The notes: generated by a model from the letters alone, not told the origin. A DNA stretch of 64,000 nt from Hyposmocoma kahamanoa (GCF_003589595.1 NW_020653945.1:7442458-7506457); one strand, 5' to 3'. Positions 43,199-53,914 are shown, numbered from the stretch's first letter. A program made the numbers and translations.

Positions 43199-46100
43199 CT
43201 AGGGAATTAGGCGAGCAGCGAACTGCCTTCGCCTTCTTCCCCTGCGCCTGCGCCTGAGCGGGTCCGCGTTGACTGCGTCTTCGCGTACCCGCTCCGCGGC
43301 CTCCTTCTGTGAGATTACGTCCTCGCAGAAGAAGACCACTGCATCCCATAATCTTTCGCTGCTCAGCATGGCGGCCACCACGCTGGGCAGCGCCAAATCT
43401 CCACCAATCACGGCTACCAAGGTGCGACGTTGCGCACTCCAGTGGCTGCACACCTCCAAAGTGTGTTGCGCCGTGTCGTCCGCGTCGCCGCACTCATGGC
43501 AGGACGTAGACGGCTCCCTCTTAGCGACTCTGTGCAGGTAGTGCCCGAAGCAGCCATGCCCGGACAACACCTGCACGAGTCGGTATGTCAGCAACCCATG
43601 CTGCCGATCGACCCACTGGTCGAGGACCGGAAGGATCGCCTGTATGGTGCGCACACCATAGGACGAATCCTCCAGGTCCCGTTTCCAGCGATCGCGCATA
43701 CGACGCGCCGCTTGGCGTCGCTTCCCCTCGACTTCTTGAGGGGCAGTGCGCTCGCCTCTGGCCGCTCTCTCTGCCTTGTACAGGTAGACCTCGGCCAGTA
43801 CCTCTGCTTCCATCTCCCATGGAGGGGTGCCGGCTAGTGCGCATGCGGCAGCCCAGGCTACCGTAACGTAGGCTCGGCACATTCGTATGGCCACCACACG
43901 TTGGGGCCTCCGTATGAGGGCTCTGTTTACGGAAGAGAGCGCCTCATGCCATATTGGTGCTCCATATAGGGCCATACTGCGCACCACGCCCGCATATAGG
44001 CGCCTGCACGGGGCACCAGGCCCCCCCACATTAGGCAGCAAACGACCAAGCGCAGACGCGGCACCAACCAGTCGAGGCGCAAGTTGGCGGAAATGCGCCT
44101 CGAAGTTCCATCGTCGGTCCAGGACAAGTCCCAGATACTTAATCTGGGCCTTGACCTGAACCGTCTCCCCGCCTATATGAATGTGGGCTCCGGCTGGGAG
44201 CCGCCATTCTCCGCCAAGTCCGCCGAAGACAATGACCTCTGTCTTGGCCAGTGCCACCTTCAGTCCCAGCAATTTGATGCGGTGGACAACCATTTCTGCC
44301 GCTACGGAAGCCCTACGCGCCGTTTCCCAATAATTATCCCCTCGGACGGCTACCATTGTATCGTCTGCGTAAGCAAAGACGGCCATCCGAGGGAGCAATG
44401 TCCCCCTCAGCGCCCAGTCATAACCCATATTCCACAGCAAGGGCCCGAGAACAGACCCCTGAGGTACTCCACACGACGTCTTCTTGGCGATTCTGCGGCC
44501 GTCTCTTGAGTGGTAGAGCACTACCCTGTCCGACAGATAGTGCCCCACCAACCGGCGCAGATAGAGGGGCACACCGTGAAATAGGAGCGCTTCCTCCACC
44601 ACACTGTAGGGGAGGGTGCCAAACGCATTGGCGATGTCCAAGGACACCGCCACTACTCCTTCCCCTCTTTCTTTCGCCCCATTAGCGAAGTCCCTTAGAG
44701 CCGAAATGGCGTCCAGGGTTGAGCGCCCGGCCCGGAACCCGAATTGACACTGGGAAATGTCCGGGCCCGTTCCGGTCAGGTGTCCATTAATCCTGGCAGC
44801 CAGGACACGCTCCAGGATCTTGCCGGCCTCATCCAGCAGGACAATGGGCCTGTACCCGGAGGGCGAGTCGTGCGGACGGCCTTCCTTTCGAAGCAGGCAC
44901 AGCTTCCCCTCCTTCCAGCCGAGGGGAAACCGTCCGGCCTCCAGACAGTCGTCAAAGATCCGTCTGAGGCGTCCACCGAGGTACTTAAGGGCAATGTGCA
45001 GGACCCTCCCGGGGACTCCGTCTGGTCCCGGGGCCTTCCTGCACGCTTTGAGACGGTCCACCGCCCACTCCCATTCATCGTCCGTTACCGGGGGAGCCAC
45101 CACCAATTGTTCCCGGTCCTCCTCAGGGAGTGTCATCCTTGGAGGAGCAAATTCAATCTGCTCCGGGAACAATCCAGCTACCACACGCGTCAGTAACTCC
45201 GGTTCTAGGGACGGAGCATGGCTCATTTTGCTGCGGACGACCTTGTACGGCCGTCCCCATGGGTCCCTATTCAAGGTGTCCAGGAATTTCTGATGGGCGG
45301 AATCCTTAGCCCTGGCTATCTCCACCGACAACGCTGATTTGGCCTCTTGAAGGACGCGGTGGTAATGGTCCTTTTCAGCTTGGGTGGAAGACCGCCTCCT
45401 TCTGCACCTGCCATATGCTCGGCGTGCCTGGTTACTAATGGCGCGGAGGGCCGCGATCTCCGCCGACCACCAGTAGACCTGTTTCCTGTTCGGGCGGTGC
45501 TTTGCTCGGGACATGGCCGCGTCGCACACCGCTGTTAGCGCCACACGAAACTGGGCAGCCCCTCTGTCCACACCGGCTGTGATCGGAGGGGGAGTACACC
45601 AGGACTGCACCATGGCGGCCTCCTCTGCCATTTCTCGGTTCAGGCGGGACAGTGCCCATCGCGGGAACTGGCCGGCTTCTCTAGGCCCGCTATCGTTGGG
45701 GACTGACGTGAGAGGCGAAACGGAGACCGCCATCCTTATGTAAAGGTGGTCAGAGAGGGTCTCAACGTCTTCCAACACACGCCAGTCCATAGCGCGTGCG
45801 GCTATAGCAGGGGTTGCGAACGTTATGTCCACGATAGACCCCCCCTGCTGCCGCACACAGGTGTTGACATGGCCTCTGTTCAGGACCTCCATCCCGACCG
45901 ACGCTATCCAGTCCCCCAGCGCTGCCCCTCTGGCATCAGTAGCAGGCGACCCCCACGCATCGCTTTTGGCATTTAGGTCCCCCATTAGGAGAACCTGCGC
46001 AGGAGCGGCCCTCCTCACCACCCTCTCAAGTTTCTCCAGGTACCGCTCAAATTGAACCAGGGTACGGTTTGGAGAGAAGTAGGTCCCGATCAGGACCGTT

Positions 46101-46360
46101 TCTCCCCATGCGGCCGCCACATACCCTGGCCCCCGCTCCCTGAGAGTTAATGGGATGGTGTCACCCGATGTCGGCACTACCACCGCTACGTCACCTTCAG
46201 TGTCTCCGACCCAGTTGGGTAGAGGGGGGACTAAGTAGGGTTCCGCCACGATTGCCGCGTCAATGTTCCACTCCGCCATGGATTGCATAAGCAGATCCTG
46301 AGCTCGGGCGCAGTGGTTCAGGTTCGCCTGGAGTAGTTGCCGGTGGTGTGTGGGCATCAT
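43199..46360 (-). CDS. LINE ORF2: AP endonuclease-reverse transcriptase
   Basis: About 1053 residues from the ATG at 46360, chosen because it overlaps the ORF1 stop. The open frame itself extends 40 codons further upstream. Positions below count from the upstream Met at 46480. Endonuclease at about 47-250: QANLNH, AAIVAEPYL, LLMGDLNAKSDAWG, SIVDITF and LSDHLYIR hold the Asn, Glu, Asp and His of the AP fold. RT at about 480-790: RKAPGPDGVPGRVL, GYRPIVLLDEAGKILERVL, QFGFRAGRSTLDAI, VSLDIANAF, CGVPQGSVLGPLLWN, YADD at about 704-707 and KYLGLVLD. The C-terminus has a C-x2-C-x8-H-x4-C knuckle at 994-1011 and ends in an Arg-rich tail. It nicks target DNA and reverse-transcribes the element RNA. No stop or frameshift. 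Confidence 0.93.
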   Translation of the reverse strand: MMPTHHRQLLQANLNHCARAQDLLMQSMAEWNIDAAIVAEPYLVPPLPNWVGDTEGDVAVVVPTSGDTIPLTLRERGPGYVAAAWGETVLIGTYFSPNRTLVQFERYLEKLERVVRRAAPAQVLLMGDLNAKSDAWGSPATDARGAALGDWIASVGMEVLNRGHVNTCVRQQGGSIVDITFATPAIAARAMDWRVLEDVETLSDHLYIRMAVSVSPLTSVPNDSGPREAGQFPRWALSRLNREMAEEAAMVQSWCTPPPITAGVDRGAAQFRVALTAVCDAAMSRAKHRPNRKQVYWWSAEIAALRAISNQARRAYGRCRRRRSSTQAEKDHYHRVLQEAKSALSVEIARAKDSAHQKFLDTLNRDPWGRPYKVVRSKMSHAPSLEPELLTRVVAGLFPEQIEFAPPRMTLPEEDREQLVVAPPVTDDEWEWAVDRLKACRKAPGPDGVPGRVLHIALKYLGGRLRRIFDDCLEAGRFPLGWKEGKLCLLRKEGRPHDSPSGYRPIVLLDEAGKILERVLAARINGHLTGTGPDISQCQFGFRAGRSTLDAISALRDFANGAKERGEGVVAVSLDIANAFGTLPYSVVEEALLFHGVPLYLRRLVGHYLSDRVVLYHSRDGRRIAKKTSCGVPQGSVLGPLLWNMGYDWALRGTLLPRMAVFAYADDTMVAVRGDNYWETARRASVAAEMVVHRIKLLGLKVALAKTEVIVFGGLGGEWRLPAGAHIHIGGETVQVKAQIKYLGLVLDRRWNFEAHFRQLAPRLVGAASALGRLLPNVGGPGAPCRRLYAGVVRSMALYGAPIWHEALSSVNRALIRRPQRVVAIRMCRAYVTVAWAAACALAGTPPWEMEAEVLAEVYLYKAERAARGERTAPQEVEGKRRQAARRMRDRWKRDLEDSSYGVRTIQAILPVLDQWVDRQHGLLTYRLVQVLSGHGCFGHYLHRVAKREPSTSCHECGDADDTAQHTLEVCSHWSAQRRTLVAVIGGDLALPSVVAAMLSSERLWDAVVFFCEDVISQKEAAERVREDAVNADPLRRRRRGRRRRQFAARLIP
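46355..46360 (-). promoter_or_regulatory. ATGATG stop/start overlap between ORF1 and ORF2
   Basis: Minus-strand bases 46360-46355 read ATGATG. The ORF1 stop TGA is bases 46359-46357. ORF2 Met codons lie at 46360-46358 and 46357-46355, so stop and start overlap. In the related SART1 element an overlapping UAAUG is known to couple translation of ORF2 to termination on ORF1. The UGAUG form here suggests the same reinitiation mechanism, which is inference. Confidence 0.7.
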
Positions 46361-48450
46361 GTCTCCATCACGACCTCTGTAGCGGCCTGGGTCTGAATGG
46401 CTACTTTGCCTCTTGTCGGGGGAGGGGTGCACGCCCGTCCTCCCATTACGTGCCCGGCCGGGCGCCGTGCATGAGTACAAACCGCGCAGCAGGGTTCAGC
46501 CGTGCAGGACGTTAGTCGGTGACCCTCTTTTCCGCACCTAAAGCATAGGCTGCTTCTGTCCACGGGGGAGGAGCATAGCGCCCTGGTGTGTCCAGTGCCC
46601 ATGCACCTAAAGCACCTCATTGGACGGGGATCCAGCGCGTGCACCGGAGCCGACGACCACCCGACCAGTAGTCTTCCCGCCGCTGATATTTTTTGGGCGG
46701 CGGCAACTGGGCATCTGACAAAGATGGATCCAGTCCCGTTCGGTCTAGTGCGAATGGTGCCCACCCTCACTTGCTCCAAGGCGCACCCCCCTTTCGTCGC
46801 CACCGCTTTCCGAACACCCTCCGCATCTACCGACTCGTCCAGGCCAGTTACTTGGAGGTCAGCATTTTTTGTTGGCCTGCTTATGATTGCCATGTCCCCA
46901 ATTAGCCCTTGGAGCTTTTCAGCTAGGGCGTCGGCTGCGTTGGTGCTATCAGCACCAGGCACTTCAATTATCCGAGCACCAGTAGCCGTGCTGCGGATTC
47001 GCACGAAATCTAGGCCCACAGTGCCCAGTTCCAGGGACGATGTCGCTTTCCCCAAGGCATCTTTGTACGACACCTTTTTCTCGATAGCTTCGGGCTTCAA
47101 AGTGATCACCACCGCTGTTGATTTCGGGGTGGTCACCTTTTTACGCCTTTGTGCTACTTTGGTGGTTGCGCGGGTAGCCGTGGTAGCGGGAGGCGGGGTT
47201 TTTCGGGCCTTTCCCCGCTTTCGTTTCTTTCGCTTCTTCCGAACGACCTCCGTCCATTCCGTCTGTGAGGCGGGTGATACAAAAGATGTAGCCTGTGTCG
47301 CTTCTTCCCTGACATCGAATTGTGTAGGGGTGCCTCGTTGCTTCCGCCGGGCCGTGGCTCCAGTAGTAGAGGCAGCCGGTTTGGTTGCGGCGGTTACGGC
47401 AGTTTTGGCTGCGGCTGCAGTGGCAACTGGCTGAGACTTGGCCAAAAGACGCTGCACTTGGGGCGGCAAATCTGAGCTTGGCACGGGGGTTGAGCTTTTT
47501 GCCGCCTCTCTCCTTCTATCGGCCGCCAGGGGCGGCCTCAGTATTGGCTCTGGTGGGAGGCGCCTCTCCATCTCTCCTAGGCGAACGTTTATCATTTCGC
47601 CTAGGGAGACTAGAAGGCTTTTCTTAAGATCCTCCACTATATCCTCCAGGCCTAGTTGAACTTGTGCAGGGTCGGCAGGAGATTCAGTTCTTGGTACGGA
47701 GGGTTTTGCCCTCTCTGAAAAGGCCTTTCGGAGAGCCGTCACCTCGGCTTTCAGTGCAGCCAGCTCCCGCTTCATCCGCTTGTTGTCAGCCATGAGGCGG
47801 CGGGTTTCCTCGTCCACAGAGGTTGCCTGGAGCGAGTCCATTGCCGTCGTGATGTTCATGGAGGCTTTTTTGATCTCGCTCCAGATAGTCCCCTTCAGAT
47901 TTTTACTTTTGGCAGCCTCCCTCAGGATTTTGTCTACACCCGCCCGGGCACTCATGATAAGATCGTCCTTGTCCGGTTGCTCTTCTGAAAGGGCCCCAGA
48001 GCTCTTCTCACGCACCCTCTGCTCGGTACGCGCAGTAGCTAACCGGGTCAGCGGGATTGTGAGACGATAGGACGACTCAGCGGCCGTCCCAGCGGCCGTC
48101 CCAGCCTCGAGGGAGCGGAGCTCTGCCTCCCGGAGGCGAGACCTGGCCTGGGCATACCCGGTGCACCCCGTTGGTGCGGCCGTTCTGCGGCCTCTCCGCG
48201 CCGTGTTAACTTTTGGAGCCCTATCTGGCTCCGGTACCTCCTCTGGGCCCTCGTGAGGGCGTTTCGCGCGACTCGCGCGCTTTCCCGCTTTGACTTCCGA
48301 CGTCATGGTGCAGCATGGTACATTCTCCTCATTAGTAGCCAATCGCAAGGCAAGATCAGTGTCCAGTGTGGTTGCAGGGTTCGTGTCTCCGTCCTTCGCG
48401 GACATCACTTCAATATTCGGGGTAGGAAACGATTTCTTATTCGACAACAT
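46357..48450 (-). CDS. LINE ORF1: gag-like RNA-binding protein
   Basis: 697 residues. The N-terminal half is low-complexity and charged. A likely coiled coil lies around residues 205-250 (NKRMKRELAALKAEVTALRK). A very basic Lys/Arg/Thr/Ala stretch follows around 340-430. The C-terminus carries three zinc knuckles: CFRCMGTGHTRALC (613-626), CFRCGKEGHRLTSC (636-649) and C-x2-C-x8-H-x6-C at 655-674. This layout is typical of R1-clade ORF1 proteins, which package the element RNA. The first Met at 48450 is used; another Met 15 codons in (48405) is an equally possible start. The stop TGA (46359-46357) overlaps the ORF2 start. Intact. Confidence 0.88.
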   Translation of the reverse strand: MLSNKKSFPTPNIEVMSAKDGDTNPATTLDTDLALRLATNEENVPCCTMTSEVKAGKRASRAKRPHEGPEEVPEPDRAPKVNTARRGRRTAAPTGCTGYAQARSRLREAELRSLEAGTAAGTAAESSYRLTIPLTRLATARTEQRVREKSSGALSEEQPDKDDLIMSARAGVDKILREAAKSKNLKGTIWSEIKKASMNITTAMDSLQATSVDEETRRLMADNKRMKRELAALKAEVTALRKAFSERAKPSVPRTESPADPAQVQLGLEDIVEDLKKSLLVSLGEMINVRLGEMERRLPPEPILRPPLAADRRREAAKSSTPVPSSDLPPQVQRLLAKSQPVATAAAAKTAVTAATKPAASTTGATARRKQRGTPTQFDVREEATQATSFVSPASQTEWTEVVRKKRKKRKRGKARKTPPPATTATRATTKVAQRRKKVTTPKSTAVVITLKPEAIEKKVSYKDALGKATSSLELGTVGLDFVRIRSTATGARIIEVPGADSTNAADALAEKLQGLIGDMAIISRPTKNADLQVTGLDESVDAEGVRKAVATKGGCALEQVRVGTIRTRPNGTGSIFVRCPVAAAQKISAAGRLLVGWSSAPVHALDPRPMRCFRCMGTGHTRALCSSPVDRSSLCFRCGKEGHRLTSCTAEPCCAVCTHARRPAGHVMGGRACTPPPTRGKVAIQTQAATEVVMET

Positions 48451-49037
48451 ATGGTTCCCACGAGTATGGGGGATATATACCGTCCACCCGGGCAGTGCCC
48501 CCTGTACCCGGGTAACCCTAACACGTCCTGGGAGGACGGGAGGTATCCCAGGGATGGCCGCTAATGGGTAGGTGATATGCCCCGCCTACCAACCCACCGA
48601 AGCAGGCGTGACGTCGTCGCGCGAGGCCCCATAAAGGGGCGCCCCAACGACGTCACCTTTAGGCGTTTTTTTATTGTGGTTGACTCCACTCGGGCCGGCC
48701 AATTAAGGCAAGCCCCCTGGTCCCAGTCGGTCGGTTGACTCTGTCGGGATAACAGGTCGCCCGACGGTGGCTTAAGCCTGTCCCGACAGCAGTGACATCA
48801 CAGCCGCCGGAGCCCGCCGCGCAAACGCTCTGATGAGCCCCTCTGCAGCGCCGCACTCTAACGGCGCACGTCCACATCCCAGTCTGCTCTGCTGATCAGA
48901 GTGGTACCGGGAGTGGACCCTCCGCAGTGTGCCGCTCTTAGTCTGGCCCCTCCCCCACAAGCCTGTCCGGTATGCGTAGCGCTATCCGGCATAGCCTTGG
49001 GGATCATAAGGGCACGCAAGCCCCCCCACCACGACAA
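48451..49037 (-). promoter_or_regulatory. 5' UTR / internal promoter region of the LINE
   Basis: About 590 bp of GC-rich sequence between the element's 5' end and ORF1. It contains no long minus-strand frame. R1-clade elements usually carry an internal promoter here; I see no specific promoter motif that I can defend. Its first bases are shared with the 750-bp derivative at 18349-19098. Confidence 0.5.
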
Positions 49038-49080
49038 CTAACCTAACCTAACCTAACTTAACCTAACCTAACCGAACCTA
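49038..49080. repeat. Degenerate insect telomere-type repeat (CCTAA)n
   Basis: Plus strand: nine 5-bp units of CTAAC type, with one CTAAC->TTAAC and one ->CGAAC change (49038-49080). On the LINE sense strand this is (TTAGG)n immediately upstream of the element's 5' end. Either an interstitial telomeric tract that was the insertion target or 5' extra sequence carried by the element. Confidence 0.8.
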
Positions 49081-49084
49081 ATCG

Positions 49085-51205
49085 TGTCTTTGCGATAAAA
49101 ATCCAACATATCCCGAAAGAACTGTAATGGTTTCGTTATAATTCGGTTTTCGGGGTAATGAAAATTCGGACAAACGTTATTTCGGAAAAAACAAATTCGA
49201 GTTTGTGATGTAAGACGGAATTTTGACCTTACGATTATATTATGGAGATTAGCAGTTCTGTAGAGTTATAGGTCCATTGTTCCACTAGCGACTACGCAGT
49301 CAAAAAGTGGAGATTACCGCCACATAGTCATACTGGTGGTTACCGCCACATACCGGTGGATTCCGCAATATCCTCTAGCGTGCTCTTCAATACAGCAGAG
49401 AGAAATGCTCTGTGACGCTCCGAGGTTGATCTCAGAGCATTACAGAAATTTATACCTTATTCCAATTGATATGGTATAAAATATACATTGATAAATTGAA
49501 GTCCTCTGCCTACCCGTCCGCCGGTTTGCACTGGCGCTTCCTCGTCTATTCAACCCTTGTCTGCCATAAATACGGGACAACAACTATTGCGTAGTTGAAA
49601 TAAGATAAAGTACAATAATTTACGAATTATATGAACTTGGAAGCATACGTGCAAAACATGTTTATAGAACAAAATTATATAATATAAAACAATATATATC
49701 TACTTTAATCACTATGCACGATCATAAACGTAATAACTTATGTCATTACGCATACTTAATTTAATTGCACAAAACCGAGCTTGAAGTATCATATCATTAT
49801 AATCCATCAAAAGGGATAATGACTGAGCAAGGGAATTAGGTGACGTAGCAACGTCACAAAACGGGCCTGCTATCATATTGTCGGTCCCGAATACATTAAC
49901 AGCGTCGTTTATTAGTCTTCATAACCTTTATTCCATACATAAATGTACGAAACAGGACTCAAAGGATAAACACACTCAATATAATCTCATTATATCTACG
50001 TCATCGACACAAAAAATTTGTGCTACACGCGAGCTTTAAGGGACTTACATAAGTTCGTTGAGATCAAAAACCGATTAGCTAGAAACTACTCGTACACGGT
50101 AAGGTAAAAAATGTTAAGCGCTTAGTGTAAATAATATAATAAATGGCAGAAAGGTTAGGCAGTGAAATTCTATATAATATTGGAAGTGACATTTTACATG
50201 ACTAAATACACTCACCGTCATATTAGAGGAACGCAAAAAAGGGCACAATTATGATCACAACGTTCATATGACCCACTGGCCCCATATATACCAGAACGTT
50301 TAATTTGAAAAAGAAAAATACTTCCTTCGTCTTTTGATTTCGTTTTTCTTTTTTTTTTTATTAAAGAATAGGTGCTCGTGAAAGAAAGGTATTTGACCTA
50401 TATGTCACCTGACGGAAAGTAACGATGAGGTAGACGATGGAGCAGGCATACCTACCTCGCCTTGAAAAGACTGAAGTTATAGCGTTCAAAGAATAAGTCT
50501 GCAGGAAGAGAATACTCCTCTATATTACAATATAAGTTACACAAAATACGTTTTTAAAACTTTTTGCACCTCTGTGTGCGCAAATAGAATGCACGTGGAA
50601 TTCGTAACAAAAGCTGAGTGCAAGACAAATGCCTCATGTCTCTAACAGAATTTCCACATGAGTTGAGATATGAAGCAAGTTATATGACTGTGTGAGATAA
50701 ACCGATTTTGATGCACTGAATACCTAAATTTAGTACATTCTCAAGCACATTGCAGAATATTATTATTTATTAAGTGTATTTTGTAACGGATCCCAAAAAT
50801 ATTTATGAAAGCTTTCTTTATTAGTCTTTTTTTCCTAATTGTATTACATTTACTTCGACAATTTTATGAAAGAAAACTAAATATAGAAAATTTTATATAT
50901 TCATTAGGCCATTTTTTGTACTACTTCACAGAAAAGAATCCTCAGGACACTATAAATACCTCTTAAAATATTAACTACGCAACGGCAAAGTCCATTTTAT
51001 CTTAATTTAACTTCCATATTTGTAATTCATCCTCGAGAGTTTCGAGATCCAATATTTGTAAAAGTGTTTTCTATAATTTAAATCATCACCATAATTTTAT
51101 ATGTACAAACTACTAGATTCTACAAAAACACCATATAAATCGAAGTTTTAAAAAAAATGTATATTTGTATTTTGTTTTGCCCAAAGAATAGCAAAATATA
51201 AATGG
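49085..51205. other. Noncoding stretch
   Basis: AT-rich. Positions 49300-49375 hold short direct repeats of TACCGCCACATA. 49407-49442 is a weak hairpin (AATGCTCTG / CAGAGCATT). No gene. Confidence 0.45.
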
Positions 51206-51405
51206 CAGTCGACCTCTGTAGCCCATTTGCATTGGGGGCGCTAGATGTGGAGGTCCGGGGTTCAATTCCCGTTAGAACCAAATTGAAAAATTAACTTTTC
51301 TAAATTTGATTATGGTCTGAGTGTTCCGGGTAGTGCCCCGGAGTGTGTTCCGTTGCTCTGGTACTCATAGCATAGGGAACTCCCTATTTTGTCGCAAATC
51401 AAATA
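51206..51405 (+). mobile_element. SINE-1, copy 3
   Basis: CAGTCGACCTCTGTAGCCCA, then GGGGTTCAATTCCCGTTAGA (B box GGTTCAATTCC), AATTGAAAAATTAACTTTTC, GGTCTGAGTGTTCCGGGTAG, GTTGCTCTGGTACTCATAGC. Followed directly by a LINE scrap. Confidence 0.8.
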
Positions 51406-51435
51406 GCCGATAGAGCCAATGAGTTCTTTAGTTGC

Positions 51436-51690
51436 GACCGCGTACCGGAAGATGCAGCGTGGGCAGACCACTCACAAGGTGGACTGATGACCTGCAGCGC
51501 TATCACGACAGGACACGACCAGCGCAAGAATCGACATAGAAGCGCTTCTCACGCAAATCGCGCCCTACTATTAGTGTAAAATTTGCAAGAACCTGCTGAA
51601 TGCAAGCAGCGCAAAACCGGTCATTGTAACAGCCTTTGGGGGAGGCCTATGTCTACCAGTGGACATCTTTCCGCTAATATTGATGACGAT
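51436..51690 (+). pseudogene. LINE C-terminal scrap (RW.DD / AQNR type)
   Basis: One frame gives SVGRPLTRWTDDLQ at about 51448-51492. A second, after a shift, gives MQAAQNRSL, a stop, QPLGEAYVYQWTS at about 51597-51663. This is the usual C-terminus of RTE/Jockey-like LINE proteins ('GRP..RW.DD', 'AAQ(D/N)R..WR.LGEAYVQQW') followed by a GATGAC-rich tail (51678-51692). It is the same type as 14740-14935 but better preserved. Confidence 0.65.
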
Positions 51691-51694
51691 GATT

Positions 51695-52178
51695 CCCACT
51701 GCCCGTTATGAACCGAACATAACCCGATGCTAATCCATCTTTGCTAACTTGACTTAGAGCAAAGGCGACATTACCCGCGCTCTGCATAGTCTGTAAACTT
51801 TGCCCGTAATATATACTTGTATATACAAGGCAAGTAACATCTAAAAATCGAGAGCCAACTAACAAAGCCAAGTGTAAAGTTTTCGACAAATCCTTTTTAA
51901 CTTGGAGGAAAATTTGTTGGTATGTATCTACATATACTTGTAATTATATCCACTAGCATTACATGCTATACCGTAGAAACCGCCACTCTAAAACGTCAAA
52001 ACTTTGTAAATCCTCTTTACTAACAAATCAAGCGAGAATGTTAACAAAATTAAGCAAACTAATGTGTGGTTTAAATAATCTCGATAACATTTTCACAGCT
52101 TAAATGTTGTTGATACGAAAACAGTGATATGTTTTAATAGCAATGGAGCTCTTTGTGAAAGAGTTCGTCCAGAGAGGT
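51695..52178. other. Noncoding stretch
   Basis: Nothing recognisable. Confidence 0.4.
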
Positions 52179-52179
52179 A

Positions 52180-52420
52180 CTGCTACCTTACTTATTCTGC
52201 CACCAAGCAGTAATGTCAGCATTACTGCGTTCCGGTTTTGAAGGGTCCACTTTTGACTTGTCAACTTATGTCTCAGGGTGAGGGGCGCTGTAACAGCGCC
52301 ACTCAGATCTTTGCAATTTAAACCTCTGAGCGGCACTGCAACTGTTATGTACAGTCGTGTCGCTTTACAGCAGTCGCACGACTTGCTCGTCCTGTCACTT
52401 GGTATCATAAAATACAAAAA
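52180..52420 (-). repeat. Dispersed repeat L, inverted copy
   Basis: Minus strand from 52420: TTTTGTATTTTATGATACCA, AAGTGACAGGACGAGCAAGT, CAGTTGCAGTGCCGCTCAGA, then CAGCGCCCCTCACCCTGAGA, CATAAGTTGACAAGTC. The order of blocks is as in the plus copies. The overlapping frames of 90-105 codons on both strands are incidental. Confidence 0.75.
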
Positions 52421-52424
52421 AAAT

Positions 52425-53654
52425 AAACTCTACATAAAAGCTAAAGAGTTCAGAAAACACAGTACAGTACGTATATCTGAATTTATTGAAAAATACCATT
52501 TGTTGTCCTCAAAGATGTTACACAATGTGACACTATATCTTATTCAATGAGCTTGTTTTGAAAGCCAGGCCGTTACCCGTCTTTATAAGTGCCTTATCTA
52601 ACAAATCTGCAAACATTAGGCTCGTGGAAAACAAACAGATAAATGGCTTGGAAAAATAACGTCCTTTTATTACAATGAATAAATACAAACCTGCCGAAAT
52701 ACAATTATTGGATATACGGCGAAATAAAACCTTATTTCAATCACTTAGATAACGTACCTACATTACACAAAAAACAACGCCCGCTGTAAGTAATGTTGGT
52801 ATAAATAAACATAAAAATATATTTAGCAGTGGTTGGTTGAATAAAATATACAATTCAAAAGAAGAAAATTGTGTCATAAAAACAAGTAACGCTTAAATAA
52901 AAAGATTTTGTTTTTGAACACAAAACATACGTACAACATTGAAATTAAAATAATTGCTTAAAACTGGATTTAAATTTCACCTGGACAAGTACTCGCCACC
53001 GGAGCCGTAGCATATAGAGATTATGTATAGCACACTTACAGAAGAAATAACAATTATTACATTTTTAAACTTCAAATGACATAGATACCGCCCACCGCCC
53101 ATACTGCACTTAACACTGAAGGTAAGACTTGTATGGCTAAATCTATAGTTGATTATCATACCTAAGAATTATACGTGTTCACTGACTACGTAGCAAGCAC
53201 AAAAATGTCATACCTGAATAATGCCGCCGTCAATATCCCGCACAATAAAAAAAAAGAAATAAAGAATTACTAACTTCTCAAAAAAACTTTCATGATATAT
53301 TTCGTGACATAAGAACACTTCAGTAAAACGATGTGATATAAAAAATAGCGAACAATAGAAAAGCAAGAGTTTGTAGAGACAATAGTAACCTTTTTATAAC
53401 AAATTTCTGTGTTAAGCCAGTCGGCTGTTTCTGCCTTTGTCCAGGAAGTAATCAAAATAGCCAACAATATAATAAAATGCAAATACTGTTTAATCCAATT
53501 TTGTACATTACTAACCTTTGTCATTTTAATTTCAAATTTGAAATGACATGATGTGTAGAAAGGTTATGCGAAATGTTACCACTACCAAAGATCGCCACAA
53601 CGAGCGATAGCGGTGCCCAGGCTACGTTAATACAATACTTATTTAATGTTACAA
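52425..53654. other. AT-rich noncoding stretch
   Basis: Nothing recognisable. Confidence 0.45.
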
Positions 53655-53655
53655 T

Positions 53656-53912
53656 AATTTTTTTTATGTTACTTGTCGGGACGGATAAGTCGTGTGCTGG
53701 GAAACGACAGGCACTGTTTGGGTGGTGAGTGACGTGCCTATCCATAAAAATAACAGTGCCACTCACACCTTTAAATCACAAAGATCTGAGGGGCACCGTC
53801 ATTGCGCCCTCACCCTGAGACAAGTTGACAAGTCCCATGTGCCTGTAATTTCCACCCTTACCCTCCAAAGTAATGCTCACATTACTGCTCAGCGACAGAA
53901 ATAGGAAAAGCA
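53656..53912 (+). repeat. Dispersed repeat L, copy 4
   Basis: TTTTTTATGTTACTTGTCGG, AACAGTGCCACTCACACCTT, AAATCACAAAGATCTGAGGG, GACAAGTTGACAAGTCCCAT, ACTGCTCAGCGACAGAAATA. Confidence 0.75.
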
Positions 53913-53914
53913 AA

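Larger units (their letters stand above)
42660..49037 (-). mobile_element. R1-clade (SART/TRAS-like) non-LTR retrotransposon, essentially full length
   Basis: A 6.4-kb GC-rich block in AT-rich DNA. Minus-strand order: 5' UTR (49037-48451), ORF1 gag-like, ORF2 endonuclease-RT, and a duplicated 3' UTR ending in A-rich tracts (43198-42660). Both ORFs are uninterrupted, so the copy is young or was recently active. The 5' end GTTGTCGTGGTGGGGGGG abuts TTAGG-like repeats at 49038-49080. R1-clade features are ORF1 with three CCHC knuckles, ORF2 with an N-terminal AP endonuclease (QANLNH...), YADD, and a C-terminal CCHC. The precise family needs phylogeny; the placement within the clade is from general resemblance. 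Confidence 0.9.

Noticed and set aside
43086..48877. Numerous plus- and minus-strand frames of 60-282 codons over the LINE
   Set aside because: Shadows of the two real LINE ORFs caused by their high GC content.
49038..49080. A true chromosome end
   Set aside because: Only nine degenerate units, with ordinary AT-rich sequence and repeats continuing for 15 kb beyond; an interstitial tract at most.
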